Assembly: GCA_942486035.1 (NCBI GenBank)
Contig: CALNXK010000107.1
Coordinates: forward strand, 848,501-912,500
Origin: Porites lobata
Lineage: Eukaryota > Cnidaria > Anthozoa > Scleractinia > Poritidae
Direction of reading: 5' to 3'
Length of the DNA: 64,000 nt
Shown here one piece after another: positions 14,101 to 24,322 of the stretch (positions within the stretch are counted from its first letter, which is position 1; each line of letters opens with the position of its first letter). The notes below the pieces were generated by a model that was not told the DNA's origin, did no database searches, and saw only the letters and a list, made by a program, of their open reading frames with translations. A program made the translations under genes and the position numbers.

Positions 14101-17100
14101 ATCAACTAGCTTTATGCTGATGATACTCTTATTTATTATCTAATCAAGTCTGTCAGTGAAATTCAAACTCAGTTAACTAGTGGCCTAACCAATGTCCTTG
14201 GCTGGCTTCACACAAATTTTCTAATGCTTAATCTCGAGAAAACTAACATTATACTTGTTGGTGCTCACCAGAGACCCACAGCAGCTGAAATCTTTGAAAA
14301 TAATGCAGTTTTTTTAAATGTTTTAATGTCTTTGTTTTGTTTGTGTCAGGGGTCCATTTAAACTAGGTCTGCTAACTTGGATGCTCCTGGATAAATATTG
14401 ATTTCAATAAATAAGTAAATAAAAATAAACCCTGTGAGCGGCAACCACCAGGCACTGTTGCACTTAAAACTTCAGCCAAGAGTTTTGTAGATTTCTTATT
14501 GGTACCGGTAGTTAATTTTCCAGTTTTGGAATGACAGCTTTTTGCAGGGGGTTTATTTTTGCAATTCAAGTAGGGGCATTAAAGGGGCATTAAATTTCGA
14601 GATTCAATAAATTATTATTGTTCTCAACTTTAAAAATTCCTAGATAAACCGGAACAAACAAAATGCATATTTCTTTGTTTTGTTCTTTTTTGTATGAATC
14701 TAGCGATTCAGATAAAGATGATAGCTAGATTATGTACTCCGTATGTGAAATCAGCATTCTTTGCAAATTCTGGGTATTAAATTTTGCGTGTTTAAATTTC
14801 ACAAGGATTTTTATTCCCAGGTCTTTAATTTAGCGATTTTTTTTTTTTTACAATTGTGAAAAACACAAAATTAAGTACCACAAAGTACTTACCAAGACAT
14901 GTCCAGAGTGATAGAGCACTTGGAGCAAAATGATTGAAGTAAATGCTTGCAAAAGGTAACGTGTGCAAAAAGAATTGACCTCGCTAAAATCACTGTAAAC
15001 ATACTGAGGTCCTGCAAATGTCCTGAGACTGTCCTGCATACATGTCTTATAAGAGTTTAAGACTGCTGGCCAGCTTTGTCTTTTGTTTAACCTCTCCTAA
15101 ATTACATTTAGCCACATAATATAAGGGGGATAGATCTGGATACTCTTCTTCCCTGGAGTAAATATGAAGTGAAGGGTTTTTTTGTTTTATTTTTTGGTTT
15201 CAACAGACATCCAGATGTATATAAACAACAGCTTACCTTATGGGAAGCCAAATGCCAAGCGTAAGAATTACTAATTTTGTTTTCAGAATTTAGTTATTGA
15301 TGTTACTATCTGATGGACATTACAGGAAATTACAGGAATGTAATAACACGGTTGTGTTTTGAAGAGGCATCTGGCCTTGCATCAGTTCTTAGTGCATTTT
15401 GTTTTTTTACAGTCAACAGTCATTCGCACAGTCTTAAAAAGTCCTTGAATTTAGGGGAAGTCCTTGAAAAGTCCTTGAATTGACAATTCCATTTTTCCTT
15501 GAAAAGTCCTTACATTTCTGTGAAAGTCCTTGAAAACTCCTTGAATATTCCTCAACTTTGAGTGTAGTGGCTTAGTGCCTTGTAAAATGCTTTTTGGTTG
15601 TCCAAAACAGAATATAAATCATAACTAAGAGAAGTTAAGGGTGATTTACATAATGCGTTTGTTGTTTTATTCAAGAATTAACTATCATGAATTTGAGACA
15701 AGTGAACTGAAAAATGTAGAGACGTTGGTGGAGCAAACAGTTTAAGCCCTTAAGTCTTGTTAGAATGGACTGAGAATAGGCATTTCTGTACAATCTGTAA
15801 AATTACATTCCTGGTAGGTGGTGCTTGAAAATCTAATGTGGTCCTTGAAAAGTCCTTAAAAAATGGTTGCAATTTTTAAGAAAACTCCTAGTCGAACCTC
15901 TTTTAAGTGGTCACCGACATGAAGAGGTTCTGTTTAAATAGAAGCTCAACCGTATTTTGTGAGGATTTGTAACTTACATGTTTCATTCACGTAGTTCATG
16001 AGAGCTATAAATTTTGAAACGTTTTGTTTGTGGGGATGTGAAATTTTATCATTCTTTTTTCCCATAGGCTTCAAAAACAGCTTAATTTCCCTAAGCATGA
16101 AAAGATAGGAGACATGAAACGGATGAACAGTTGTAAGTGTTAATTTTAATCCTGGCCAAGTTCTGTACAGTACAGTCGAGTGTGTCTGGTCTTATAATGT
16201 GGTGCTTGTAAGACCTGGTTTTTAATTAAATTTTACAATAACTTGGCGATTTCTCACGCGCTGATTGTTTGAGAGCTATGGTCCACAAGAGTACAGACCA
16301 TAGAAATTACATTATGTTGACGCGATTTTTTCTCGTTCTTGAGCTCACGATTTTCCCAGAAACTTAAAAGGAAATGGGCACCAACCTCTGTCAATGTCAA
16401 TGCTTTTTTAAAAAAACAAATCAACGACAATTAATTTTCCATGGTCTATGCCCTTACCGACCATGGAAACGATGTCAGAATGTTCAAAACGTGGCAGTGA
16501 GAGCCCTGGTGGTCGACTTGAGTTTTGAACATGTTGATGTCTTTTCTGTGGTTGGCAAGAGTGCAGACCATGGAAAGTTGTTGTCGATTCATTGAGTAAC
16601 TGCTTTTTTTTAAATACAAAATACAAAGTAAATAATAACTAATAGTAATAGTTTACAGTCAACTTTCTCCAACTTATCTAAAACGTCTTATCTAAAATGA
16701 ACACCTAGAGTTGTTCCTTGCTGTTGATTGGTGAGTTACCTCTCTTAAGACAATCCCACAATCGAATTTAACACCAGGCCGACGCATTCTCACATGCAGC
16801 CTTAAAATGACTGATGCACAACCACTGATGATAATGACTGTGTCAACATAAGCGGAATACAAGAACTGGGATGGTTATTGCCCCGGGGGGACTCCCATAT
16901 ATAAGTGTCGGTGATGTTTGTTGGAAAATTCAAATTAAACCCCTAAGAGAGACCAATGTGGGTGTGGCTCAAGCTTAAACTGATCCCTGAGGGAGATTTC
17001 TGTGTGGTTAGTGTCACGGCATTTTTTGTAAATTTCTTTATGCGCAGTACTAAGGGATACCTGAAAGGGCAAATATAGTGACTTTCCACCCCAAACACCC

Positions 17101-20100
17101 CAAGTGAGACCAAAATTTGCAATTTACACCCCAAAGCGAGACAACGAGCATCCCGGTCACTTCGATATGTGAGTCCCCCCACCTCCCCCCTCCCCCCAGG
17201 GGGTGTGCTTTTGGAAAGGCAACCGCATACAACATCTTGCACAGCTAACTTGTAAGTTAAATGGGCGAAGTCATATTGTATTAAGGTTTCCCGTTATGAC
17301 CTAGGTGGAAGCTCCCACCTACAGATTGTAGAGTTTTCTCACAGGACAATTCTTCCTTTCCGTTTCAGCTGATCCTTCTACCAGCACAGAAAATAAAAAA
17401 CTTTCTAAGCCGTCGAAATCTAAAGCGAATCATATTATGAACAATGATTTAACAAACGGAGGACCAAATCCAGAGGAACATTCTCCAATGGAAGTAGACT
17501 GCAAAGAAGTGACTAGTAATAATGTTAATCATGCTATCAAGAAAGAGCCCATGCCAGTGGCTAATGGAGAACATTTTGCGGACGCATTAAAAGTATTACA
17601 AGAATTTGTTCGAGAAAAATTGCACAGAACTGTTCTAAGTTTTGCGGAATTTAAAAAGCTTTTGCTTCTTCGGCAAACAGGTGAGTTGCGTGTGGTAATT
17701 TTTCTATTTTCTGATTAGGTAAGTACTGTCCTCTAGGGTCGTCGCGCAACGCTCCTCCTCCGTGAACCACATACTTATCCTCATTCCATTCCCTTCACTT
17801 CCTCAGGATTGCTAGAGTGAATCTTGCTGCCAAAGAATCGTATGGTATTTAGGTTGCCTTGATTTTCTTCAAATTTCTGAAAATTCTTCTATCTTGAGAG
17901 ATATTTTAAGCCACGTTTGTTACGAGGTACCAAACCCAACAGCTATTGAACTGAAAAACATGTTCGGAATAGCGATGACAGAAATTCGGGAATCGGGATG
18001 CGGGATTCCCGTGAAAAAGGAGCGGGTATGTGGGATCATGACTCCCTTTCCAGACCCTATGCTTACTGTGGCTGTTTTCTTGTTAGCAAGCAGTCCTGGA
18101 GATCCTCTGTGTGCTGGAGTACCTGATGTTTTACTTGAGAAAGCGATAATCAATGCTGGAGCGACAGAGATTGACCTGAAGGTAGCGCAGAACTTTTTTA
18201 TGGATCATGTTCCCTTCTAATGACTGAAAAAATAAATGTTAGATATTGACTAATCTAAGGAATGCAGGGTCACCTTTACAAACTCGTCACTTTGTAGTTT
18301 GGTGGCTCATTAGGATCTGTCAATTTGTTGACTTTTCAGGCTTCAATCCAAGACAGCGTATTTTTTTCCTGAAAATCTGTCGTTTCAAGTCTTTTCGATT
18401 CGAACTCAAGTGGTGAAAGTTTGATGAATCACTTTAAGTATAGTTTGCGCGTGAACAAACTTCAATCGAAACGACTTTGTATCCAGACGGCTGTAAACCA
18501 GTTTCCTCTGTCGTGGATAAAACCCATTGCAAACGGACGCATCATTGTTTGCCAACAAGTCCCATCATTGTCGGATGTTACATTTTACGTCCGTTTGCAC
18601 ACCCTGTTGCATGTTGTTGGTAGTTGTTGCGCAAAGTTTGAGACTGGTCAACTTCTAATCCAACAACTCCTAACATTTCTGTTGTTCCGTGATCGCCGAA
18701 GCGTAGCGCAACAATGTTGGATCCAATCGCACAGCTCTTCCAACATTGTTGGGGCCACGCACGCGCATTACACGTGATCTCCAAAGTCTTCTGGGTTGTA
18801 TCCTTCCCATGATGCACTGCAGGTCCCAACATTGTTGGGAGTTGTAGCATCTGTTTGCACACCACTGCCAATACAGGCGCAACAACTCGCAACAATGTTG
18901 GGAGTTGTTGCGTCCGTTTGTACGTAGCTTAACGCCCTGCATACCGAAACCTTAGCAAAAGAAGGCGCAAGTCGTAGCCATGGTCTGTTGACACTTGTAG
19001 AAATGAGCTGTAATTGGGCACCCGCCATGGTGCGTCTTAAAAGGGCAAATTGAAATGCAAAACACCTTTTTGAAATCTCTACTACGAGGTTAAGTTCTTC
19101 TTTAATTTTGTTTACTTCTGGCTTTGTATAGAGTGGCTCGCAAAACAGGTGATAATTTTGTACATTCCTTGGTCGAGCATGAAGCGCTTCAAAGCATGAT
19201 GTTTGAGTCACGTGTGGCCGTGGAAGATCCACACCGCAAACCACGCACTTTGGCCCTAAAGACTGTTTTTACTAGTTAGCTTGAGAGTTGATGTTTGTTC
19301 TTTCATTGTTGATTTACAGTGGCCACCAGCAGCTCTGAGTATTGACACGCAGTCACGGAGATTCTTTGCCTTTAGAAGCATAGGAGATTCGTCAGATCAG
19401 GTGAAGATGATGATTTAGGTTATATTCACACTAAACTGGATAGCTGAACAGCAACGGCGTTCACACGCATCGAACTTCGTGCCGAAGCAGTTGTCCGAGA
19501 GGGTCTGGTGAACTAAATCCCAGTTCTCACTCCTGAATATTTGCTTCCGTCTCAGTGGATTCCAGCGCGTGCTCCTGTTTGTTCACTTCCGCTACTATCC
19601 GAATACCTTTTCCCACTGTACCAAGGTGTGGCATAGCCTGTGCCAGGCCCTCAGATAGTACAGTGGGGACGTAAATAAAAAAAACAAAGCGAAAATAAGA
19701 CGCGCACGACCTGGGAAAGGCTTCAGCACCCGCGCATTTTTCGCATCACTTCTTACTGAAGGACTGCACGACTATCTGATGATCCACTCTCGAGACTGGC
19801 TTAGCGCAGCTTCGCCCCGTTACAGAAATCGCGCCAGAAATCACCGTTCTTATGTGTGAACAGAAGACCTATCCGGTATCGTTTTTTGTACCAGCACAAG
19901 AGCTATGCGGTATAATGTGAAAATATCCTTAGATTAGATTCATCTTGTTTCATTACAGTAAAATAAAAATGCTAGTTTTCGTCTTGTAAAATACTATGTG
20001 GTAAACATAACGGCACTTAAGAAAGGTACAGCAGAAAAGCAGGTTTTTAACTAGTCACTGATTTCCAAAGGTACCGATTAACCAATCACAGCTCACATTG

Positions 20101-22175
20101 TTACCCAAACGATCCCAGAATACACCATGTAACACCGTCGTAGTTGAATTCTAACGTTTGTATTTTTGTCATCTGTGTTAGTATCGAGCCGTGGTCCTGG
20201 ATATGTTCAGCAAATCTTGGTCATTGACCAGAAAAGAGTTCAGTACCAAAGTAGCGGAACAAAACCTTCCTGCACCCAGCAGAAAGGACTGGATGATAGT
20301 CCAACAGGTTGATAAAATGTATCTGTTTAATCCGAACATCAGCATGTATATTCTCCACATTGTATATTATTGAATAATAGGGAGCCCACGCTAAGAGGTT
20401 TTTAAGGCACGCAAGTCAACCGGAAGTGAGGCCTAATCCCTGTTAATAGGGAACTTAAGCAAAGACGTTTTTGAGCGAGTACCTCAACCGGAAGTGGGCT
20501 TTTGCATCTTTGAGAAGTGGTTTTACCCAGTTGTTCGGCAAATCTTCTTTACAAGGGAAAGGACACTTAGCAATACAATTTTGATAGCGTTTAGGCATGT
20601 TACATGGGAAAAGGCCTCACTTCCGGTTGACGTACGTGGCAAAAAACGTCTTTGCTTAAGTTCCCTTATATGCCTTAACGCAACCAAATTTGTAGTTCTA
20701 AGTGTCTTTACTCTTTTAGAAACGATTTGCCCAAAAATTTCGGCAAAAGGGTTGTCAAATAATGGAGGACGTCCACTTTCGGTTGATGTGTGTAGCTCAA
20801 AAACGCCTAGTAATAATTTTTAGCAAGGAACGCACTTTACCAGAAGGTGTTCTTCAGTGGGACCCTGTTTTCACCTTTTGCCGTACATTTCTTATAGAAC
20901 TGATAACGAGTGTTTGCTTGACAATCATGACGTTCCTGACTCGGGCATCTCCTAACCTTTATGTTTAATTGAGGAGAGTCATTGATGAACAAAAGATGAC
21001 GGAGACTAGACCAGCCGTTTAACGTCTCTGTCCAGTGTCGTGTATGATCTTACCAGTTTTTTGACGACCCCGGTTGATGTTCCGGCCGGGTTTGAGCCCG
21101 GACCTCCTGCTCAGCAGACCGGTGTTCCAGTGATATGGGTATCCTCATTTCCAAAAACCTAGTGATATGGGCATCCCCTTTCTCATATTACCTTAGCGGT
21201 TTGGGTTTGCGTTACGGTTACAGGGGATGCCCATATTACGAGAGTTTTGGGAATGGGGATGCCCAAAACGTGGGGATGCCCATATCACTGTGACACCGGC
21301 ACTATTCCTACTGAGCTAACAGGTACCAGACTTCCGAACGGTATGCTCCGGTTTGTTTTCCGTCCAGTGCTCGTAGGAGTGCTGCCTTTGTTTTGACATG
21401 TACAAATTCGCTACTTAAGAAACGGAAAGGGAACCGGGGACGCACCGGTCAGCTATTGGCCATTTTTTCCTTGTTTCTAGTAACAGTCCCATTGCGAACA
21501 TTAACTCGGCCCAGTCTCCTCGTTTCTCAAGTGGCGACTCCTCAGACATGATAGTCTTCGTAGATAAGGACGAAAAACCCGTAGGCCCCATCTAATAGCC
21601 TTTTTGCTTAACTGGGACGTAATAGAAGCCACAATGCTCTTCGCAAAGCATAGGGGACTTAGAACCAGATAGTGTGGTCAACCTTAAGCTACTATATCAC
21701 TCACTCCTTGTGTAGTGTAAACTGATTTAGGATTACTGACATCGTTATATTACGTTTGCGTTGGAGAGATCCGAGCCGCAAAAACAGCGAAACCCACCTA
21801 CACCTCCCTTAACCAATATTAACACTTACCTCTTACCTGGGGCGAAATGTTGGCTTAGGGGAGGGGTGGGTGGGCAGTTTCCGATAAACCTTAGTTGATC
21901 CGAAGGTGTTGACAATTGCTAATTCGTACCGTTTTCTTTTTGGAACAAAAGTGTTCAGATCTGGCCGTTTGGGTCAAAACGCTTCTGGAGACTATCTAAG
22001 AAGCCATAGTTACAGTTAGGTTTAGATTTGCCATGTTGAGCCGTAAATAAGGCTACAAGAAACAGATCTTAAAATTTATTTATTTCTCTTTCCTCAGGAT
22101 CTTCTGGAGCGTTATGGCAACAATCATATGCAGTGGTTTCTACGAGGAACATCAAGTATGCTTGTAGGTACTTAA
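2178..22175 (+). CDS. POLR3E: DNA-directed RNA polymerase III subunit RPC5 (complete, 23 coding exons)
   Basis: RPC5 pairs with RPC4 as the TFIIF-like peripheral heterodimer of nuclear RNA polymerase III. Exons: 2178-2216, 2305-2355, 4414-4491, 5794-5924, 6251-6333, 7000-7110, 7600-7640, 7871-7990, 8875-8957, 10444-10488, 11071-11162, 11729-11867, 12733-12814, 13179-13238, 13585-13620, 13738-13805, 15207-15260, 16068-16132, 17369-17680, 18087-18181, 19320-19400, 20182-20307, 22098-22175. All junctions are GT-AG and in phase, giving 689 aa; the human protein is about 708. Seen: acidic start MADEEDDD, the block YPVRPA.MTYDN (from residue 31), PSNVLSM.QL (about 268), RGRDYIMW (about 359), GWEF.LP (about 404) and a Ser/Lys-rich linker in exon 19. 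From family knowledge, the N-terminal part contacts RPC4 and the C-terminal part forms winged helices. The ATG has a good context (A at -3, G at +4). Stop TAA at 22173. An alternative 3' end is possible (see 24225-26859). Confidence 0.97.
3388..3661. mobile_element. PIF/Harbinger-like MITE in POLR3E intron 2
   Basis: The element begins GGCCTGATTCAGACGCCG and its other end is the reverse complement GGCCTGGTTCAGACGCCG. Similarity continues inward for roughly 50 bp on each side. It is flanked by TAA at 3385-3387 and 3662-3664, matching the 3-bp TWA target duplication of PIF/Harbinger transposons. It is 274 bp with no coding capacity, so it is a non-autonomous copy. Confidence 0.75.
5456..5775. 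repeat. Direct duplication inside POLR3E intron 3
   Basis: Two diverged copies (about 5456-5613 and 5628-5775) share in order AATTATCACAA, GGCAGGATGAT, TAGAGAC, AATGAAGGACTA, TTTTTGTGGTC and TTGGT.AATAAT. The anchor GGCAGGATGAT lies at 5482 and 5648, 166 bp apart. Several indels separate the copies, so the duplication is old. The second copy ends just before the exon 4 acceptor. Confidence 0.75.
9287..9400. repeat. Dispersed repeat, copy 2 (pair with 1187-1300)
   Basis: Aligned with 1187-1300 in the same orientation, with shared blocks CTCCAG, ACATTTGAC, GGAATAAA, AAAGTTT and GTGACGTT. It lies in POLR3E intron 9. Boundaries and family are unclear. Confidence 0.55.
9681..10312. mobile_element. 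Pogo/mariner-like non-autonomous DNA transposon in POLR3E intron 9
   Basis: The left end reads CAGTCGACTCCTGATAAC and the right end, reverse complemented, reads CAGTTGACTCCTGATAAC. TA dinucleotides flank both ends (9679-9680, 10313-10314), as expected for a TA-target Tc1/mariner/pogo transposon. Internally, the words GAGTT and TCGAG recur (for example GTTCGAGTTATCGGGAG), so the subterminal regions are repetitive. At 632 bp with no transposase frame, it is non-autonomous. Confidence 0.75.
11938..11983. repeat. 46-bp intronic segment duplicated 889 bp downstream (copy 1)
   Basis: This segment starts CTCTTTGAA and ends CCAGGGTT; it recurs at 12827-12872 with only two or three differences. Copy 1 is in intron 12, copy 2 begins 13 bp after the exon 13 end. 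Both copies run into a CAGGGTT sequence, the typical start of hAT-like ends in this window. Confidence 0.8.
11977..12413 (+). mobile_element. hAT-like MITE, copy A
   Basis: It starts CAGGGTTTGCAAAGTCCTTG and ends GTATGCACCCTG, giving short inverted termini CAGGGT...ACCCTG. Internally it repeats AAGTCCTTGAA-type words. Related copies are at 15417-15880 (+) and 49394-49776 (minus). The 8-bp flanks are not identical, so the hAT call rests on the termini. It lies in POLR3E intron 12. Confidence 0.6.
12827..12872. repeat. 46-bp intronic segment (copy 2)
   Basis: Near-identical to 11938-11983. It begins just after exon 13 and continues into CAGGGTTCGC, after which the sequence no longer follows copy 1. 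Confidence 0.8.
13945..14290 (+). pseudogene. LINE reverse-transcriptase fragment in POLR3E intron 16
   Basis: Read on the + strand, this shows the non-LTR retrotransposon reverse-transcriptase signature: SGVPQGSVLGPLLF, then YINNLPL, then LYADDTLIY with the catalytic ADD, then a region ending MLNLEKTNIILVG. The frame is interrupted by at least one stop shortly before the YADD block. Only about 115 codons of the palm domain are present, so this is a truncated, dead copy. The style fits the Jockey/CR1/L2 group. Confidence 0.85.
15417..15880 (+). mobile_element. hAT-like MITE, copy B
   Basis: Same family as 11977-12413: shared words include AAGTCCTTGAA, CCATTTTTCC, TTTCTGTG, TGTCCAAAACAGAATATAA, ACAATCTGT and AAAATGGTTGCAATTTTT. 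The left end is decayed (CAGTCATTCGCACAGTCTT against CAGGGTTCGCATAGTCTT in copy C). It lies in POLR3E intron 17. Confidence 0.65.
16423..16591. repeat. Inverted-repeat MITE in POLR3E intron 18
   Basis: Two arms of about 68 bp face each other (about 16423-16490 and 16524-16591) and share TTTCCATGGTCT, GAC/ACCA and ATGTTCAAAAC. Because the arms are complementary, open frames exist on both strands over the same DNA; none is a supported gene. A related ATGGTC...GACCAT pair lies just upstream at about 16277-16311. Confidence 0.65.
16880..17205. repeat. Repeat with GC-rich inverted ends in POLR3E intron 18
   Basis: The left end reads CCCCGGGGGGACTCCCATAT and the right end, reverse complemented, runs CCCTGGGGGG ... 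GGGGGGACTCACATAT. The interior has recurring words such as ACCCC and GAGACCAA. These ends suggest a non-autonomous transposon, family unassigned. Confidence 0.5.
18530..18930. repeat. MITE rich in CCAACATTGTTGG palindromes
   Basis: The left boundary carries GCAAACGGACGCA, and the right end reverse complemented gives ACAAACGGACGCAACAACTC, so the termini are inverted. Inside, the palindrome CCAACATTGTTGG or close variants occur several times (around 18711, 18741, 18825 and 18888). It lies in POLR3E intron 20. A long open frame on the minus strand across it is a by-product of the repeat. Confidence 0.65.
19417..19930. mobile_element. TIR-bearing MITE in POLR3E intron 21 (family shared with 24408-24625)
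   Basis: The left end GGTTATATTCACACT faces a right end whose reverse complement is GGATATTTTCACATTATACC; GGATAGCT/GCATAGCT follows on each side. The interior holds GCCTGTGCCAGGCCCTCAGA, which may be a second element nested in the first. No coding frame. The copy at 24408-24625 shares the CGGATAG and GAACAGAAG..CT.TCCGGTA blocks. Confidence 0.6.
20379..20810. mobile_element. Nested MITEs with CAACCGGAAGTG termini (POLR3E intron 22)
   Basis: An inner element (20447-20668) has inverted ends beginning AGGGAACTTAAGCAAAGACG that continue to CAACCGGAAGTG, so the inverted repeat is about 50 bp long. A related left end (AGGGAGCCCACGCTAAGAGG, from 20379) and a related right end (up to about 20810, with AAAACGCCTAG) lie outside it, suggesting one copy inserted into another of the same family. 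Target duplications are not clear. Confidence 0.65.
21049..21345 (-). mobile_element. tRNA-derived SINE (minus strand), split by a MITE
   Basis: On the minus strand, TAGCTCAGTAGG (21318-21307) is a perfect tRNA A box and GGGCTCAAACCC (21099-21088) is a B-box/T-arm-like segment inside a CCGG stem. Between them, an unrelated 173-bp element interrupts the sequence at 21123-21295; without it the A-to-B spacing would be tRNA-like. It lies in POLR3E intron 22. It is not an intact tRNA gene. Confidence 0.65.
21123..21295. mobile_element. MITE inserted into a SINE
   Basis: Inverted ends TGTTCCAGTGATATGGGTAT and, reverse complemented from the right, TGTCACAGTGATATGGGCAT bound 173 bp. The short direct repeat CCGG flanks it (21119-21122, 21296-21299). 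GGGATGCCCA recurs inside. No coding capacity. Confidence 0.65.
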
Positions 22176-22654
22176 CCTCCTCGGTTCTACTTGCAAACGT
22201 GAGACGAGCATTGAGAAGGGCTGCGGTCTGCCCTTGTCACGCGTCACGAAAGGTGCTTCATCTGGTCACCTGACCCTTAAAAAAGAAGACGGTCGAAAAC
22301 TTGATGTGTGCTTCAAAGCAGCCTGGCGAAGATTTCAAGGTCAAATGTTATTTTTGAAAGTACACTCACGTCAAGTTTCTTGGAAGCTTGCCTTGAATTA
22401 TTGTTGTGCTAGAAGTTCGTTTCTTGAGGACCTTCACCGAGAAAATGAAGCAGTGAAAAAATAGACATTTCAAATTCGCACTGAGAAAGGACAGAAATTT
22501 GTCATCCTCGAGAAAGTCGACTTTTTATGAACGAAAAGTTTTATCAGCACCAAAGTGTTCAGAGACATGTTCAACCAAATGTCGGACGGAGAAACAAAAG
22601 TATTTATTATGAGGTTTATATTAAATCAATGTTTTGTTTTTTTTTTTCATTGAA

Positions 22655-22680
22655 AATAAAAGGAACTCTTTAATAATAAA
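22655..22680 (+). terminator. Candidate polyadenylation signals of POLR3E
   Basis: Two AATAAA hexamers (22655-22660 and 22675-22680) lie about 480-500 bp past the POLR3E stop. The cleavage site cannot be determined from sequence alone. Confidence 0.45.
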
Positions 22681-22775
22681 GCGATTTGTCTTAATTTATA
22701 TTGCAGTAAACACATCCCCACACTTCTTCTCAGGGGCCATCAAAGTCTGCCTCCCCTCCCTACTCGGGGAGAGGC

Positions 22776-22829
22776 AACCTCGTTCCCAGGGTTCTCTCGT
22801 ACAGGTAGAGAGAACCTGGGAACGAGGTT
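22776..22829. repeat. Near-perfect palindrome, 22-23-bp arms
   Basis: The left arm starts AACCTCGTTCCCAGG (22776-22798) and the right arm ends CCTGGGAACGAGGTT (22808-22829), with a 9-nt loop and a single extra G in the left arm. It resembles a tiny foldback element or two fused transposon ends. Confidence 0.85.
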
Positions 22830-23439
22830 AGGGGGAAGGGGTTGGGGAAAGGCGAAATAAGCTGCTCGTGGGAATACAAACACTTCTCCCCTTTCCCATC
22901 TTCCCACCCATAAAAGCCTCTGCGGAGAAGAGAGTCTGGCACTTACGATAGGGAACTTACACGACAGGACGGGAGAGGAGAGAAGACGGCAAACCTTGTG
23001 TGACAAGCGTGACCATAATTTTGTTTGAAAAAGTGTTCCGCCAAATTTCACCCTCAAGTAATAGTCCTGTCACGTTTGTCACACACAAGTGAAGGGCCAT
23101 TTTCTTCTTTACGCCGTCCTTTTGCGTAAACTCACCATTATTAAAAAGAAACGGTTTGAGTCTTCAACTAGAAGGATTATATTCACCAACATAAAAATAT
23201 CCGGAGGTTGACAATGAATATCTATAGTTTATAAAAGCGACAGACCAGCTCCAATTTGTTTGAAAAAAATTCGTCCCCTTTGTTTTCAATCACTCGCTCT
23301 AGCTCTTTCTCCGTTATCCACGTGAGTGTAAACATCCAAAACAACGTCGAAAAGGACACCACTTTGTGATTGTTTGTTTTTTCCTCTCCAAAACTCCCGG
23401 CGGCCATGCGATTTTCGTCCTTTGCATTTGGGTTGCCAT

Positions 23440-23840
23440 ACCTGTTGATTAAGTTATTTTATATTGGTGTGCCTGTGGTGCGGACGGTCGGGCGGACGTA
23501 CGGTCACGTGACTAGCAAAATCTCTAGGATGCATGGGTTACCAAATTTTCTTACTCATGGTGCTCCGCTGCGCGCGCATCGCGCGCGAGAGAGCTCCTCT
23601 AAAAAGAAACTTCAAAATATTGGTGTGGTCAAAGAGAAAAAGACACACAGGCAACAGTACAGCTTAAACGATGATGGAAAATATCCTAAATTTTGGGTCA
23701 TGTTTTTAAATGGCGTCATCGGATACCAATCCCCGAACTCGCAGGGCGTGGCTCGCACTTCCTCCCTATCCCCCATAATGGAATTGGAAAACGAGAAGAC
23801 CGAGGGGACGAGGTTGCGCGGGAACCTTAAAGCAAATTGA
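23440..23840. repeat. GC-rich dispersed repeat
   Basis: This stretch has a base composition unlike its surroundings, with GGTCGGGCGGACGTACGGTC followed by CGCTGCGCGCGCATCGCGCG, and ends in CCGAGGGGACGAGGTT, related to the palindrome arms at 22776. A 156-codon open frame covers it, but it has no recognisable domain. I read it as a non-coding repeat. Confidence 0.45.
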
Positions 23841-24224
23841 TGAGAAAAACATGTGAGAACCTTTATGGAAGTTTACCTTTTATTCAGGCCTACTCTTAAT
23901 TGATTTCAAAAACCCCAAACAACCGCAGTTAATACACGAGGATGGCCCAAAATTTTAACCACAAAATTTATCTTCTGGCTGTTTGAAATCTCATCATAAA
24001 AAAGTAATAAAACTAACCAAGAGTAAAATTAACTCGCACTAATTTCATTTTCTGTTTGTAAGATTGCTTTGACACGTGATTGAACTAGTGCGGCACGGAC
24101 AGCCGCACGGACGCAGTTTAATTATAGCGCATTGTTCTTTTCTGATTTCATAATTAGCACGTACAGGAGTGGCACGTGGAATTAATTACCATGATTAGAT
24201 ACCAGTGTGGAAATTTTATTTTAG

Positions 24225-24322
24225 CTTTGGACATTTCGGAATCCTCCAAACCAGCGTTTTTTTGTTCAAGGAAGTATCACAAAGAAGGAACTTCATGAGC
24301 TAGCTCCCCTCTGTGCACACAG
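24225..24322 (+). other. Candidate coding exon A (possible alternative POLR3E 3' exon)
   Basis: Preceded by TTTTATTTTAG and followed by the strong donor CAG|GTAAGC. One frame (phase 0 at the start, phase 2 at the end) is open across all 98 nt and includes the readable stretch KKELHELAPLCAH. Phase 0 matches a cryptic donor in the last POLR3E exon (CTT|GTAGGT, 22163-22164 into the donor). I know no homologue. Chance open frames of this length are common, so support is weak. Confidence 0.3.

Larger units (their letters stand above)
22176..24224. other. POLR3E 3' region and repeats
   Basis: The first 500 bp are probably 3' UTR, ending near the polyadenylation-type hexamers at 22655 and 22675. 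An open frame at 22234-22464 has no recognisable motif. Beyond lie the palindrome at 22776-22829 and a GC-rich dispersed repeat at about 23440-23840. No other gene could be supported. Confidence 0.5.

Noticed and set aside
16374..16626. Overlapping frames on both strands of about 72 codons
   Set aside because: They come from the two complementary arms of one inverted-repeat MITE.
18768..19244. 158-codon minus-strand frame
   Set aside because: It overlaps the CCAACATTGTTGG repeat and lies within POLR3E intron 20; no domain is recognisable.
21049..21345. Possible tRNA gene
   Set aside because: A and B boxes are separated by an inserted MITE and no matching acceptor stem is present; called a SINE.
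22234..22464. 76-codon open frame just after POLR3E
   Set aside because: It lies in the presumed 3' UTR, lacks motifs and is within chance length.
23370..23840. 156-codon open frame on the + strand
   Set aside because: No recognisable domain, GC-rich patch with simple CGCG runs, and ends related to other repeats in the window; treated as a dispersed repeat.
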